A stretch of DNA of 64,000 bases. It comes from Tenericutes bacterium MZ-XQ (GTDB taxonomy: Bacteria > Bacillota_I > Bacilli_A > Acholeplasmatales > Acholeplasmataceae). The notes beneath the pieces are model-generated. The model was not told the origin of the DNA. It worked only from the letters and a program-made list of their open reading frames with translations, and ran no database searches. The position numbers and the translations under genes were made by a program. The stretch lies in the NCBI GenBank assembly GCA_002838205.1, contig CP017950.1, forward strand, positions 558,001-622,000, read 5' to 3'. Below, one piece after another: positions 43,506-54,204 of this stretch. Each line of letters begins with the position of its first letter. Position 1 is the stretch's first letter.

Positions 43506-44123
43506 ATGCCAACACAAACATTTTATAATTTACCTGATGATAAAAAAAACAGGATTTTGGATGCGATAACTGATGAACTTGGTTTGCATGCATATGAACA
43601 TGTGAATATCCAAAATATCATCAAGCAGGCTAAAATATCAAGAGGCAGCTTCTATCAATACTTCGAAGATAAAGATGATTTATTTGACTATTTCTTAGAA
43701 CAAATTAAACTGCTTAAGTTCAAATTCTGGGGTCCATTGTTTCAAATGGATACAGATATCTCATTTATGGACCGTTTTAAACAGATTTATATTAAAGGGA
43801 TTGAATTTGAAAAAGCTTATCCGAAGTTAGTCAAAGTTGCTAAAAAGGTTACGAGTTCAGAAGGTTTAATGCAAAAACAGAAGTTTCAAGAAGGACTAAA
43901 ACAAGCACAAATGATGTATGAATCATACATCATTAAAGATCAAAACAACGGACTTATCAGAAATGATATCGATCCAAAATTATTATCAACCGTACTAAAT
44001 GAGCTCATGAACAAAATTACAATCGAAGAACTGTCTAAAACAGTTACAAATTTAAAAACAGTAGAACAAAGAGCTAGCGAGCTCATAGATCTTATAATGA
44101 AAGGAATATGTACACATGTTTAA
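43506..44123 (+). CDS. TetR-family repressor of the adjacent ABC exporter
   Basis: The 205-residue regulator has an N-terminal helix-turn-helix (about 16-62: KNRILDAITDELGLHAYEHV, then ISRGSFYQYFEDKDDLFDYF) and a helical ligand-binding C-terminal part. It very probably binds the two operators in its own leader and so autoregulates the operon of ABC genes that follows with an eight-base overlap. The inducer is unknown. Confidence 0.92.
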   Translation: MPTQTFYNLPDDKKNRILDAITDELGLHAYEHVNIQNIIKQAKISRGSFYQYFEDKDDLFDYFLEQIKLLKFKFWGPLFQMDTDISFMDRFKQIYIKGIEFEKAYPKLVKVAKKVTSSEGLMQKQKFQEGLKQAQMMYESYIIKDQNNGLIRNDIDPKLLSTVLNELMNKITIEELSKTVTNLKTVEQRASELIDLIMKGICTHV

Positions 44124-44973
44124 AGTAGAAGATTTACATTTCAAGTATCCGAAAAACAAAGAGGAAACCATTAAAGGGATTTCATTTGAAATCAAAAAAG
44201 GAGAAATCTTCGGATTTTTAGGACCTAGTGGTGCAGGTAAATCCACCACTCAAAAAATATTGATTAAGTTACTGGATCAATATGATGGATTAATCACTTA
44301 TAACAGTAAAAACATTTTAGAATTAGGTGAATCATTTTATGAAAATATTGGTGTGAGTTTTGAAATGCCAATTCACTTCTCGAAAATGACTGCAATGGAA
44401 AATATTGAATTTTTCTTAAAGCTTTATAAAAAACACAATGATGTTGAAGCATTAATGAAAAAAGTAGGTTTATGGGAACATAAAGACAAAATGGTTGGAG
44501 AGTTCTCTAAAGGTATGAAGATTAGATTAAATATCGTTCGAGCATTACTCAATAGTCCTGAAATGCTTTTCTTAGATGAACCAACCAATGGACTTGACCC
44601 CACAAACGCTATGATTTTAAAAGATATGATTCGCGTTTTCAAACAAGAAGGTGGAACAGTATTTATTACATCTCATATCATGAGTGACATCGATCAATTA
44701 TGTGATAGAGTAGCTTTTATCGTTGATGGTCAAATCAAAGAAATAGATTCACCAAGAAACTTAAAAATCAAATATGGTAAACGAACTATTAAAGTTGAGT
44801 ATAGTGATAATAATCATACAGAAACTCAAGAGTTTCCAATGGATGACATAGGTAAAAATCAAGCCTTTATAGACCTTATTAAAAATAAAAATATCGAAAC
44901 CATCCATTCAGGCGAAACAACTTTAGAAGACATCTTTATCATGGTAACAGGAGTTGATTTGGGTCATGAATAA
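44116..44973 (+). CDS. ABC exporter ATP-binding protein
   Basis: The 285-residue protein has one ABC domain: Walker A GPSGAGKST (about 37-45), signature FSKGMKIRLN, Walker B MLFLDEPTNGLDP, and switch His in ITSHIMSD, followed by a C-terminal extension of about 70 residues as in DrrA/CcmA-type exporters. It pairs with the two permeases that follow. Substrate might be a drug, lipid or peptide that also induces the TetR protein. Confidence 0.92.
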   Translation: MFKVEDLHFKYPKNKEETIKGISFEIKKGEIFGFLGPSGAGKSTTQKILIKLLDQYDGLITYNSKNILELGESFYENIGVSFEMPIHFSKMTAMENIEFFLKLYKKHNDVEALMKKVGLWEHKDKMVGEFSKGMKIRLNIVRALLNSPEMLFLDEPTNGLDPTNAMILKDMIRVFKQEGGTVFITSHIMSDIDQLCDRVAFIVDGQIKEIDSPRNLKIKYGKRTIKVEYSDNNHTETQEFPMDDIGKNQAFIDLIKNKNIETIHSGETTLEDIFIMVTGVDLGHE

Positions 44974-45700
44974 ACTCTTACTTCTCATCAAAGGAGAGCT
45001 ACAAAGACTCAATAAATATAACGTAACAACCATTAGTTTTGTTGTTGCAATCATATGGTTTTTACTTCTATATTTTATTGATGACATTGATGTATTATCA
45101 CGACTGCTACCCTTTATTATCGTTGTTGACGCGACAATGATGTCGATATTATATGTTGGTGCGATGATGTTTTTCGAAAAAACTGAGTTCACCATATCTA
45201 CGATGCTCGTAACACCTGTGTCTCACAAAGATATGATTTTATCAAAAGTGATTGCAAATACGATTCATACATTATTCTCATCGATGTTAATCATTTTGGT
45301 ATTCTTTTTCTTAAAAAATGTTGAAGTCAATTGGTTTTTAATCATCCTAGCATTAATCCTATCTGTTTCTTTTCACTCATTACTGGGCTTCATATTCAGC
45401 TATAAAACCAAAGACTTTACGGCAATGCTTGTTGGTGTCATGATCTTTTCATTTGTATTTTTAATTCCACCATCACTTTATTTCTTTAACATATTACTCA
45501 AAGGTGAAGTTTGGGAATACATTCTAATCATCCTACCAACACAATCTGCGATTAATCTTATTGAAGCTGGTTTTGGATCACCGATAACCTTGAAATTCTA
45601 TCTCAGTTTAATTATTTTATCTCTTGGAGGATTTGCGTTATTTCAATTTTATGTCCTTCCAAAGTTTAAAGATTATGCTGTTAGACAAAGCGGGGTGTAA
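44966..45700 (+). CDS. ABC exporter permease subunit 1
   Basis: About 244 residues with six hydrophobic segments, of ABC-2 type. The ATG at 44966 overlaps the ATPase stop by eight bases; an upstream in-frame TTG (44954) is less likely. KTEFTISTMLVTPVSHKDMI is the usual loop after the second helix in such proteins. It is expected to form a heterodimeric channel with the next gene product. Confidence 0.85.
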   Translation: MNKLLLLIKGELQRLNKYNVTTISFVVAIIWFLLLYFIDDIDVLSRLLPFIIVVDATMMSILYVGAMMFFEKTEFTISTMLVTPVSHKDMILSKVIANTIHTLFSSMLIILVFFFLKNVEVNWFLIILALILSVSFHSLLGFIFSYKTKDFTAMLVGVMIFSFVFLIPPSLYFFNILLKGEVWEYILIILPTQSAINLIEAGFGSPITLKFYLSLIILSLGGFALFQFYVLPKFKDYAVRQSGV

Positions 45701-45702
45701 TC

Positions 45703-46419
45703 ATGCTAAAAAGATTATTATTACACGAACTAAAAAGTATTACAAGAGATAAAATGTATTTATTTCTTTCGATTTATCCAATCATTATGGCTATCATTGC
45801 ATACTTTTTAATACCTTATTTAGAAGAACAATCTTCTGCCATGGCGTCAAACATTGTTGTATTAGTTTTCATTTTACTTAATGGCTTTATGTTTGGTGCA
45901 ATCACAGGATTCACATTATTAGATGATCAAGATGATAAAGTTTTACTTAGTTTAAAAATTACACCGATATCTGTTAGATATTATGTATTGCTTAAATTAC
46001 TTATTAGCTATATATTAGGTGTATTTGCGACATTCATTTTAATCATGTTTAGTGGTTTTTATCAAAGCGTTGATATCCTTGATTTAATTTTTATTATCGT
46101 ACTTGCTCCACTCCAGGGGCCGATATTCTCACTGCTTATTAATGCTTTAGCAAATAACAAAGTAGAAGGATTTGTCATCATGAAGCTTTCTGGTATTATC
46201 TTATTAATACCTATCGCATCACTATTTTTAATAGAATGGACAGAACTATTTTTAGGATTTATCCCAGGATTTTGGACATCAAGAATCATTTCTATGCAAC
46301 TGATCCCTCAAGACTATTTCCTAAATTCATCAACTTTGTATTTCATCATTGGCGTTATTGTCCATATCATTGTTGGTACATTACTTTTTAAATTATATAC
46401 AAAAAAACATAACTTATAG
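45703..46419 (+). CDS. ABC exporter permease subunit 2
   Basis: The 238-residue ABC-2-type membrane protein has six hydrophobic segments. LLDDQDDKVLLSLKITPISV matches the amphipathic loop of the partner permease. It starts two bases after the preceding stop. Confidence 0.85.
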   Translation: MLKRLLLHELKSITRDKMYLFLSIYPIIMAIIAYFLIPYLEEQSSAMASNIVVLVFILLNGFMFGAITGFTLLDDQDDKVLLSLKITPISVRYYVLLKLLISYILGVFATFILIMFSGFYQSVDILDLIFIIVLAPLQGPIFSLLINALANNKVEGFVIMKLSGIILLIPIASLFLIEWTELFLGFIPGFWTSRIISMQLIPQDYFLNSSTLYFIIGVIVHIIVGTLLFKLYTKKHNL

Positions 46420-46429
46420 GAGGTAAACT

Positions 46430-46624
46430 ATGGATACTCTAGCGATTATTTTAATCATCTATGGTGCGTTAATACTGGTAGGATTATTATTTCAATTCCC
46501 ATTCTTTTACAACAATGCAAAATCCAAGGCAATGATTAAGCTCATGGGTAAAAAGGGCTATAACATCATGTTACTCGTATTAGCTGTTGTAGCTTTAACT
46601 GCAGGCATCATCCTAATAACTTAA
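46430..46624 (+). CDS. Small two-helix membrane protein, last gene of the TetR operon
   Basis: The 64-residue protein has helices at about 4-24 and 44-63 joined by a basic loop (NNAKSKAMIKLMGKKGYN). It has a near-perfect SD (AGGAGGT) and lies ten bases after the permease gene, before the terminator. The family is not recognised. It may be an accessory subunit of the exporter. Confidence 0.75.
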   Translation: MDTLAIILIIYGALILVGLLFQFPFFYNNAKSKAMIKLMGKKGYNIMLLVLAVVALTAGIILIT

Positions 46625-46629
46625 AGAAA

Positions 46630-46668
46630 AAAACGGTTTGGTCATTTCATTGACTAAGCCGTTTTCTT
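46630..46668. terminator. Bidirectional terminator between the TetR operon and the giant surface-protein gene
   Basis: A 15-bp stem (AAAACGGTTTGGTCA with TGACTAAGCCGTTTT, two G-U pairs) around a six-base loop, flanked by A-rich and T-rich ends. Confidence 0.85.
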
Positions 46669-49600
46669 ATTCAACATATAACTCCCAGGTAAGTGGGTTT
46701 GCATCTGGAACTATGTTTTGATGATTTGCAAGTGCTGTATAATATTCACCATTATATAAAACCATGTCACCGATTTGATAATGATTATAACTTAACCATA
46801 CCTCAGAAATCTCAAACCATAAACCATTACTTACCGATGTTAAACTGGGTTCAACACCTGATGCTAAAACATCTAAAGCTTTGTAATATGTACCTAAGTG
46901 AAAAACAGTATTACCATCTATATAAGTCGAAAACGGATCATAAACTCTACTCGTATTCAACAACCCAAGTGATGATGATGTACCTGGTTCTGAACCAACA
47001 CTATATAAATAAGTATACCCTGGTTGAACTTCATAAGTGATCTCATTATAGATAAATCTTTCACCTACCACATATGTACGTAATTCATCAAGCTCAAGTG
47101 CAACAGGAGTATAATGATAGGTTTCATCATATCCCCAAAGTTTATCCAAAACAACACCTTCAACAATGTGAATCGTTATAAAGTATCTTTGTGGAATTCT
47201 CGATGATGGAATCTCTAAGTAGTCTCCTGAAATTAAGTCTTGTGATGCTTCAATGTAAAAGTCAAATCCAATCGGTAAATCAACATCAATCTTATAGGTT
47301 CCATCTGTGGAAGTTGCAAATGGTAAATTCTCATATACTAATAATTCTTGATTGAAATATGAAAATAATTGCATCTGATTTAAGTAGTTATTAATATCAC
47401 ACGCTTCTCCCTCTTCAACACGACAAACATTTACAGTAACAAACACTTCTTCAATGAAACTTGTCGTATCATTCATTACAGTAATATCAATCTTAACATT
47501 ATTTGTCGTATCTTGTACTGTGACGTAATAATCAACATAATTATTAGGATTTTCATCAAAATCTTCAGCATAGATTCGATAATGAACAAAAGTGAAACTT
47601 ACCCCATCACCGAAATCTGAGTAATCAGCAGTTAGTTCAGGTGATTGATAATCGTAATGAAGATTGTTTTCATCAATCACTTTGTATATCTTAGCTCCAT
47701 CTGGAACATAAAAAGTAGGTGTATAGCTAGCTAAGTTTGTTCTTTGTACCTGACCTAAAATCCAATATGCAACTTCGTTTTGATAATCTCCATAATCTAT
47801 ACCCGTAGTCGGTAGAACATTAATAATTCTTTGTGTACGGTCTTCTATCGGATAAACATAATACCCTTCATAATCAGCAACTGTTATTGGATCAACTTCG
47901 ATAATTGTTGAGAAAGCATCGATGACAGAATCAAAAACGGAGTTTGATGCGAACAAAATATTTTCAAGGTAAGCATTATCATTTTTTAACTTAGTCGCAT
48001 CAATAGGTGTGAAATCAAATGTCCAATCAAAACTATATCCCCATAGTACAACCTCGGAATGGTAAGTAAGCATAAACTGATAATCACCTTTAGGTGTTGC
48101 TTTATTCAAGTCAACTTCAAATCCTATACCATTTATTGTCGAAATAAAGTAGTCTATGTTTTCGGTTGCATCATCAGTACCATTTAATGGTGTGAAAAAG
48201 CTAGATACAGAAAGTATTTGATCATTTGGGAAGAAAACATCATTAAAGTCGTACTCAAAACGTAAAGTTGGTCCTTCTTCATAGAAAATATCAATAACAG
48301 TTAAAGGCAATGGTAACTCGCCACCATTTTTATATGCAACTTCAACATCTTGATACAATGGTCTTTCTACAAGACGATGTGTAAATGTATACGTCGATCC
48401 ATTTTCTGCAACTAAGTGATATATGATATCGTATTGATGTCTATAGCCTTCTATTTTTGTAATCGTTAAATCAATATAATCAATTGTCGAAAACGTCGAG
48501 ATCTCAAGACCTTCTAAATAGTTAGGTAAAGATGATGGAACATCTAAGTAATATATATCATCGATACTAGATAGATTTGTAAAATTAACAAAATCTGTTT
48601 GTGAGTTACCGTCAATGTAATACAACCCATAAGGTATTTCAGATGTATAGACGTTAGATTCCGGAGTGATTTCCTCTCCTTGATAAACTAACGATAATAC
48701 ATTAGCATTTCCACTTTCTAGTTTTGAGAAATTAATGCTATAAGTATCACCCGTAATTAAAGTTGTTTGTATACGATAGTCTCCACTTGGAAAATCATCT
48801 TCTGGTATGAAATCAATGGACACATTTCCATAACCCCATTCACCAGTTTGATTATTAAATCCTTGGTTGGTTGAAACATAACCTTTTTCAAGTCGATATA
48901 ATGAAGTATGTACCTTAACACCTGTGTTATTATCAAAAATCTCTACACTCGGTAACAAATAGTACAAATCAGAAATATTAAATGTTTCATAAGTCAAACT
49001 AATATAACCATTGGTTCCATCATATTCATAAAATAAGTTCTGTGATGCCGTTACATTTTCAACATTGAAACTTCCTGGAAGTGCACTAACGCTATTAACA
49101 AGTAATATATCCAAATCTGATATTTCTTGATCTGCTGTACGTATAACTCTAATTGTATAATCTTTGTATGTAGCTGGATCTTGTGCATCATAAGCTTCAG
49201 AAAAAACTCTCACAGTTCCATAATGGTCTTCAACACTATCAATGTAAAAACCAAACTCATCATACATTTGATCATAGATACCATAACTTCTAGGAATCGA
49301 TACGTTTGTTGTAATTGCTGTACCATCATTGATCAAAGAAGCACCATCGGATATTGTGTAAGTTTGTTCATCGATATTTGCTTTAAAGAAAACATTTGAT
49401 TCTGGATAAACTGTAACATTTGGTGTTAATCCTGCATTTACATAAGTTACAAGTTCAGTATTAGGTCCTATATAGCGATATAATGCTCTTGTATAACCAG
49501 ACTCATAATACTGTTCATATGCGCCATAACCGGTAGATGCTGTCTGAATTTGATCAAGACGGTAGCCTTCCATGTTGTAAAATGTCCAGAACCAAATCTG

Positions 49601-52600
49601 AGTAACTGTATAACCAGAAAAATCAACAATTTCATCTATAACTCCTGTACCAATTGATCCAGAAGTGTTTGTATATTGATAAAGTGGAGGATTTAATCTT
49701 GATAATCTAGTTTCTTGATACTCATAATACTGATTTCCTCTTACGACATTATAAACAGTAGTTCCTGATAGCTCAGCATATGGACCTATAGGAATCATTT
49801 GATCATTAACCTTTTTATGTGTACCTACCCATTTATAAGTCGGTTCACCACTACCTAAAAGGTTTGGCACATATCTTGCGCCAGTAATACCCGGGGATAC
49901 CTCTACATATTTTGATACTGTTAAATTTTGTGGTGTTTGTCCATTTAATATCAAAGCATTACTTGGTATATAATAAGTTAATAACCCTCTTGCTTCATCG
50001 ATAACAGGATCAGTTAATGTTAGTCCGTCTTCGATATAATCACCATTGCTATCAACTTGCTTTATTTCCAAATCATAAATTGTTGTTGCAAACACACTTT
50101 TTATTTGTCTCATCAAATGATACAAATCATTACTGATAGTACCGGGAGTTAAGGAGTCACCTAGCCATGAAGAATCTCCTGTCGGATTTGCCTCATCATA
50201 AATATTTAACCCTTCAGTTTCAAAATGATCTGGAATAAAAATACCATTACCAATGCCACTACTACTAGATAATGCATAAATACCAGTAAAAGTATTTGAA
50301 GTATCAGCTTCAATTTGATCTAACAGTGGTTCATTCACTTTTTCTCTTGGCAAGTACTGAATATAATCTCTAATATATTGGTCAGTACTACCAAATACTG
50401 GTCTAGAAGATCTAAATCCAAATGTTTCATAGAAGATACCATCTTCACCATCATTGAGTTCATAACTTTGAATATCTTGACCGAATTGTCTTTCAACTGG
50501 AAAAATCCAAATATAAATTAAGATGGTGAACTCAGTAAAAGGTGGTACTGAATCATCATTTGGATTGGTTGTTGCCATATTTGCTAACATTCCAGAAATA
50601 ACACCATCAAAAGTATCAATCAATTCTTCTGAATCATAGAAATTAGATGCATCCGGAGCTGGAGCACTTGCAAACATATCAATCTGATCATCAAAGTTTA
50701 ATAGGTATCCAAAATAAATTCGATCTATCGGATAGTTTACGTTCCCAACAAATTGCCATGTTGTAGTTCCAGTATGAAATTTACCTACAATAGCTCCAAA
50801 TCCTGATTGAGTATTTGTTGGTGGAGTCGCAGTATTATTATATGATAGTTCATCAATACTACTATCATATGCTGTAATTTGTCTTATCTTACCGTAGTTC
50901 ATTGAGTTTGATATAAAAACTTCATCGTAGTTTACAGTTCCAAAGCGATTATAATAAATAAATCCAATAATGCCTGAAGCTAAATATTTAGAATAAACAT
51001 TACCGTAATTCACATTATTAATACTCGATAAAATACCAATTGCAAAAATACCTGCTGCTTTAGAACGGGTTTCATTGACGATTGTATATCCACTTTCATT
51101 AACATTACTAAAAGCAAATATGTTTCCGTAATTTATACTGAATGTTATTTTAGCTCGCTCGTTATCATGCGTATTTTGAACGAGAACACTTCCATTTTCT
51201 AATCGATCATTTCTCACTGCAATCCCTGCAGCATGTGCAAATCCCAGACTTGTATTAGAGATAACTCTAATATCTCCATGATTCGCTGCATCTTTAAGCT
51301 GTGCATACTCACCACTCATTAAATACGCAATCCCCGCGGCTTCAACTTCATCTAATGATGTTTGAATATTATTTACAATATCTATATCGCCAAGATTAAT
51401 TGCATTCGTTAGGAGTGAACGGTTATATAAAACGATACCAGAAGCTCGAATACTTCCGTCAAAGTCGCCTCTCACAAGAATATCGCCATCATTTAGTAAA
51501 GTATCTAAATAGCCACTTTCATTCGTTATATCAATGGAATTGTGAGAAATGCTTAAATCGTCATAAATCGCACCTTCATTTTTATGATAACCTAATATAC
51601 CTGAAATATAAACATCATAGTTAGCATACACACTACCATCTTTTATGACACTTATATCACCTGTGTTAATGATTTGTTCTGCATGATATCCTAATGACAA
51701 TGATTCAAAAACACCATATACATTTAGTCTTGGACTAGTTACAAGATTTGTCATATGATCCACATATATCTCAATATCACCTGTTTGTCTTATATGAGTG
51801 AAATTGATGCTTTCACCTAGTGCAACACCTGCAATCTGTACTAAATCATTGGTTAATGTATTCTGTGAATACAAATCAAGATGTCCTGTTTGATATAGTT
51901 TTGTTGCATCAATTTGATCATCTGTAAGATTTGTCAAAATACCACTGTAAGTATCTATAAGTGAAAGATCTATTTGATTTTGTAGAATATCATGATAAAT
52001 CCCATAGAGTGTTGCTGATGTATCTGTTATTGTCAAGACACCAGATATATATACATCAATATCATCTAAAACGGTATCAGACAAAACACCAATAGTATTT
52101 ATATCCATCATGCCGTGATTAGTCATACTACTTATATTAAGATCGTTTTCTAAGTCAGAAAAATAACCGATACCATTTTGATATAATGATAGACTTTGAT
52201 CGATATGGGTTACCATCTCTCCAGCATTAAATACATATTCAATATTTCCATAGACATCTAAAATATTTGCAAACATAGATGCTACATAAACTGTATCAAC
52301 AAATCCGTTTTCATATGCAGTAACTGTTCCATCAAAAACTGCTTTATATATTTCATTTAATGTACCATAACCAACCATACCTGATACATAGCTTGTACCA
52401 GTATAATCAGCAGTATAGCTCATCCCCTTAACATTTATCATTGACATAGATTCTATAATAGATAAATCATTTGCTTTTGCTACCATACCTGCAACAGCAC
52501 TGCCAGCAGATTTCACATTGTAAACTTGTAAATCAGAGGTCAAATTTCCTGAAGTTGTTGATTGAGAGATCACACCTCCACCTTCGCCAACAAAACCACC

Positions 52601-54196
52601 AATAATAATTTGCCCTAGGTTCTCTGTTGATTCTACAACATGTGCGTTAACATCTACATGTACATTTTCAATTGTTCCATGGTTCATTTGTCCTGCAACT
52701 GCCCCAACTAATACTTTCGTTCTTTCAAAAGTTTCATCTATGTCTTCTGTTAATATCTCAAGGTTATATATATTGATATCTTTTACTGTTCCAAAAAGTG
52801 AGCTAAAAAGCGCATAACTTGCATAGTTACCCAAATAAGTTGCTTGTTCTATTTTTAAGTTTATGATTGAATGATGTGTAATGTCACCACCTTGATTTGC
52901 TAATCGATCGTATAATATAGTATCAGAACTTAAAATTGCTTTTGAACTTAATGTTCCACTAAAACCTGTATTAGATGCTTTATAAGCTGTCTTTGATACT
53001 TGATTCATGTCAATATCGTGAGTAATGACATAATCTGCAGATCTAAACTGTCCAGATAATCCTAACAGTTGATGCATATATACAAAATCAACCGCATCAC
53101 TTATAAGCAGTTCTCCATTTTCAACATCTAGTCCTTGTAAAATAGGATATTGGTTATCAACGATAAATTGTGATTCCAATGAAGGTTCTGATGCCAAACT
53201 TGTATATGAATCTCTAAAATACCAATCATCATTAAAATTAAGTGGGTTTTGAAAATCATTTGTTGTTAACCCAGTGCCGTAAAGTGTTGAAGCGTCATTA
53301 TCTTCTAAAACATCACTATCATAATAAACATTATTTACTGTACCTTGATTTGCATAAATCAAAGTACTTGTAGATAAATTAGATTGAATCGCTTGTGATT
53401 TTATGTACGGTGTTGAAACAAAACTATTTGACACTGTACCTATATTTCTTGATACCAATCCTGATATATGAAAATTACCTTCAGCATTTATACCTGATGA
53501 TTGTTCTCTTAAGTCTATATAATAAACATTTTCCACTAAACCTTTATTTTCTCCAGCAACAACGCTTACATGAGTCATGACGCCTTGTTCGAGAGCTTGA
53601 ATGATAAGCGGATTAATCAAACCAAAATTTTTAACAACACCAGTTGTATCAATCTTAGAAAACATCGATAAATAAACTAAACCTGGCATATATGTATCAT
53701 ACTCATCAACTGTATTTGTAGGTCTAAATATGAGGTTAGTTATTTCATAACCTTGACCATCAAATGTGCCAGTAAATGGCTCATTAAAGCCAATGGGTAT
53801 AAATAAGTTTTCAATGCTTATTTTCAATGCATCATAATAATCAATATTTTGACCAAGAGCATAATTTAATGATAAATAGATTTGATCATGAGATCCACTT
53901 GCAAGGACAGAAAACCTATAGAGTTCAAAGGCAGACTCGATTACATATGTTTTTGATTGATCAATCGTATTGGGATCTGCAACATCCATGATGGTTGAAA
54001 ACTGAAGATAATCACTTTCAAAAGAAATTGCACTTGGGTTTAACGGTTGATAAGGTAAATCAAAACCATTCCAGGTATGATATTGATCATAAGGTTGACC
54101 ATATACTTTATCTATACGCAAAAAAGTTCCAACATATAAAAGTGTTGAAAAAATAATAGTAAATATCAACATTTTCCTAATCATTGAAACTTTCAT
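46667..54196 (-). CDS. Giant secreted repeat protein (2509 residues) with GLUG-like region and C-terminal carbohydrate-binding-like modules
   Basis: A signal peptide or N-terminal anchor (hydrophobic about 8-25, possible cleavage near VYG at 31-33) leads a very large extracellular protein. The first ~1150 residues contain many segments of the GLUG/beta-helix type, for example FTGTFDGQGYEITNL (about 141-155) and VVAGENKGLVENVYY (about 212-226), then IVGGFVGEGGGVI-like units. The middle is Asp/Tyr/Thr-rich and beta-strand-like. The last ~140 residues hold three related modules (about 2369-2419, 2420-2466, 2467-2509) with the pattern W..Y..GD.V.YNGEYY.AL......W of CBM5/12-like chitin-binding domains. 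No LPXTG or C-terminal membrane helix is present. It is probably an adhesin or matrix protein. SD AGGAG; downstream of the c-di-GMP riboswitch. Confidence 0.85.
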   Translation of the reverse strand: MKVSMIRKMLIFTIIFSTLLYVGTFLRIDKVYGQPYDQYHTWNGFDLPYQPLNPSAISFESDYLQFSTIMDVADPNTIDQSKTYVIESAFELYRFSVLASGSHDQIYLSLNYALGQNIDYYDALKISIENLFIPIGFNEPFTGTFDGQGYEITNLIFRPTNTVDEYDTYMPGLVYLSMFSKIDTTGVVKNFGLINPLIIQALEQGVMTHVSVVAGENKGLVENVYYIDLREQSSGINAEGNFHISGLVSRNIGTVSNSFVSTPYIKSQAIQSNLSTSTLIYANQGTVNNVYYDSDVLEDNDASTLYGTGLTTNDFQNPLNFNDDWYFRDSYTSLASEPSLESQFIVDNQYPILQGLDVENGELLISDAVDFVYMHQLLGLSGQFRSADYVITHDIDMNQVSKTAYKASNTGFSGTLSSKAILSSDTILYDRLANQGGDITHHSIINLKIEQATYLGNYASYALFSSLFGTVKDINIYNLEILTEDIDETFERTKVLVGAVAGQMNHGTIENVHVDVNAHVVESTENLGQIIIGGFVGEGGGVISQSTTSGNLTSDLQVYNVKSAGSAVAGMVAKANDLSIIESMSMINVKGMSYTADYTGTSYVSGMVGYGTLNEIYKAVFDGTVTAYENGFVDTVYVASMFANILDVYGNIEYVFNAGEMVTHIDQSLSLYQNGIGYFSDLENDLNISSMTNHGMMDINTIGVLSDTVLDDIDVYISGVLTITDTSATLYGIYHDILQNQIDLSLIDTYSGILTNLTDDQIDATKLYQTGHLDLYSQNTLTNDLVQIAGVALGESINFTHIRQTGDIEIYVDHMTNLVTSPRLNVYGVFESLSLGYHAEQIINTGDISVIKDGSVYANYDVYISGILGYHKNEGAIYDDLSISHNSIDITNESGYLDTLLNDGDILVRGDFDGSIRASGIVLYNRSLLTNAINLGDIDIVNNIQTSLDEVEAAGIAYLMSGEYAQLKDAANHGDIRVISNTSLGFAHAAGIAVRNDRLENGSVLVQNTHDNERAKITFSINYGNIFAFSNVNESGYTIVNETRSKAAGIFAIGILSSINNVNYGNVYSKYLASGIIGFIYYNRFGTVNYDEVFISNSMNYGKIRQITAYDSSIDELSYNNTATPPTNTQSGFGAIVGKFHTGTTTWQFVGNVNYPIDRIYFGYLLNFDDQIDMFASAPAPDASNFYDSEELIDTFDGVISGMLANMATTNPNDDSVPPFTEFTILIYIWIFPVERQFGQDIQSYELNDGEDGIFYETFGFRSSRPVFGSTDQYIRDYIQYLPREKVNEPLLDQIEADTSNTFTGIYALSSSSGIGNGIFIPDHFETEGLNIYDEANPTGDSSWLGDSLTPGTISNDLYHLMRQIKSVFATTIYDLEIKQVDSNGDYIEDGLTLTDPVIDEARGLLTYYIPSNALILNGQTPQNLTVSKYVEVSPGITGARYVPNLLGSGEPTYKWVGTHKKVNDQMIPIGPYAELSGTTVYNVVRGNQYYEYQETRLSRLNPPLYQYTNTSGSIGTGVIDEIVDFSGYTVTQIWFWTFYNMEGYRLDQIQTASTGYGAYEQYYESGYTRALYRYIGPNTELVTYVNAGLTPNVTVYPESNVFFKANIDEQTYTISDGASLINDGTAITTNVSIPRSYGIYDQMYDEFGFYIDSVEDHYGTVRVFSEAYDAQDPATYKDYTIRVIRTADQEISDLDILLVNSVSALPGSFNVENVTASQNLFYEYDGTNGYISLTYETFNISDLYYLLPSVEIFDNNTGVKVHTSLYRLEKGYVSTNQGFNNQTGEWGYGNVSIDFIPEDDFPSGDYRIQTTLITGDTYSINFSKLESGNANVLSLVYQGEEITPESNVYTSEIPYGLYYIDGNSQTDFVNFTNLSSIDDIYYLDVPSSLPNYLEGLEISTFSTIDYIDLTITKIEGYRHQYDIIYHLVAENGSTYTFTHRLVERPLYQDVEVAYKNGGELPLPLTVIDIFYEEGPTLRFEYDFNDVFFPNDQILSVSSFFTPLNGTDDATENIDYFISTINGIGFEVDLNKATPKGDYQFMLTYHSEVVLWGYSFDWTFDFTPIDATKLKNDNAYLENILFASNSVFDSVIDAFSTIIEVDPITVADYEGYYVYPIEDRTQRIINVLPTTGIDYGDYQNEVAYWILGQVQRTNLASYTPTFYVPDGAKIYKVIDENNLHYDYQSPELTADYSDFGDGVSFTFVHYRIYAEDFDENPNNYVDYYVTVQDTTNNVKIDITVMNDTTSFIEEVFVTVNVCRVEEGEACDINNYLNQMQLFSYFNQELLVYENLPFATSTDGTYKIDVDLPIGFDFYIEASQDLISGDYLEIPSSRIPQRYFITIHIVEGVVLDKLWGYDETYHYTPVALELDELRTYVVGERFIYNEITYEVQPGYTYLYSVGSEPGTSSSLGLLNTSRVYDPFSTYIDGNTVFHLGTYYKALDVLASGVEPSLTSVSNGLWFEISEVWLSYNHYQIGDMVLYNGEYYTALANHQNIVPDANPLTWELYVE

Positions 54197-54204
54197 AACT
54201 ACTC

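Noticed and set aside
46693-47040. 115-residue plus-strand reading frame inside the giant gene
   Set aside because: Antisense shadow of the C-terminal repeat modules; composition (His, Tyr, Leu runs) reflects the complement of coding DNA.
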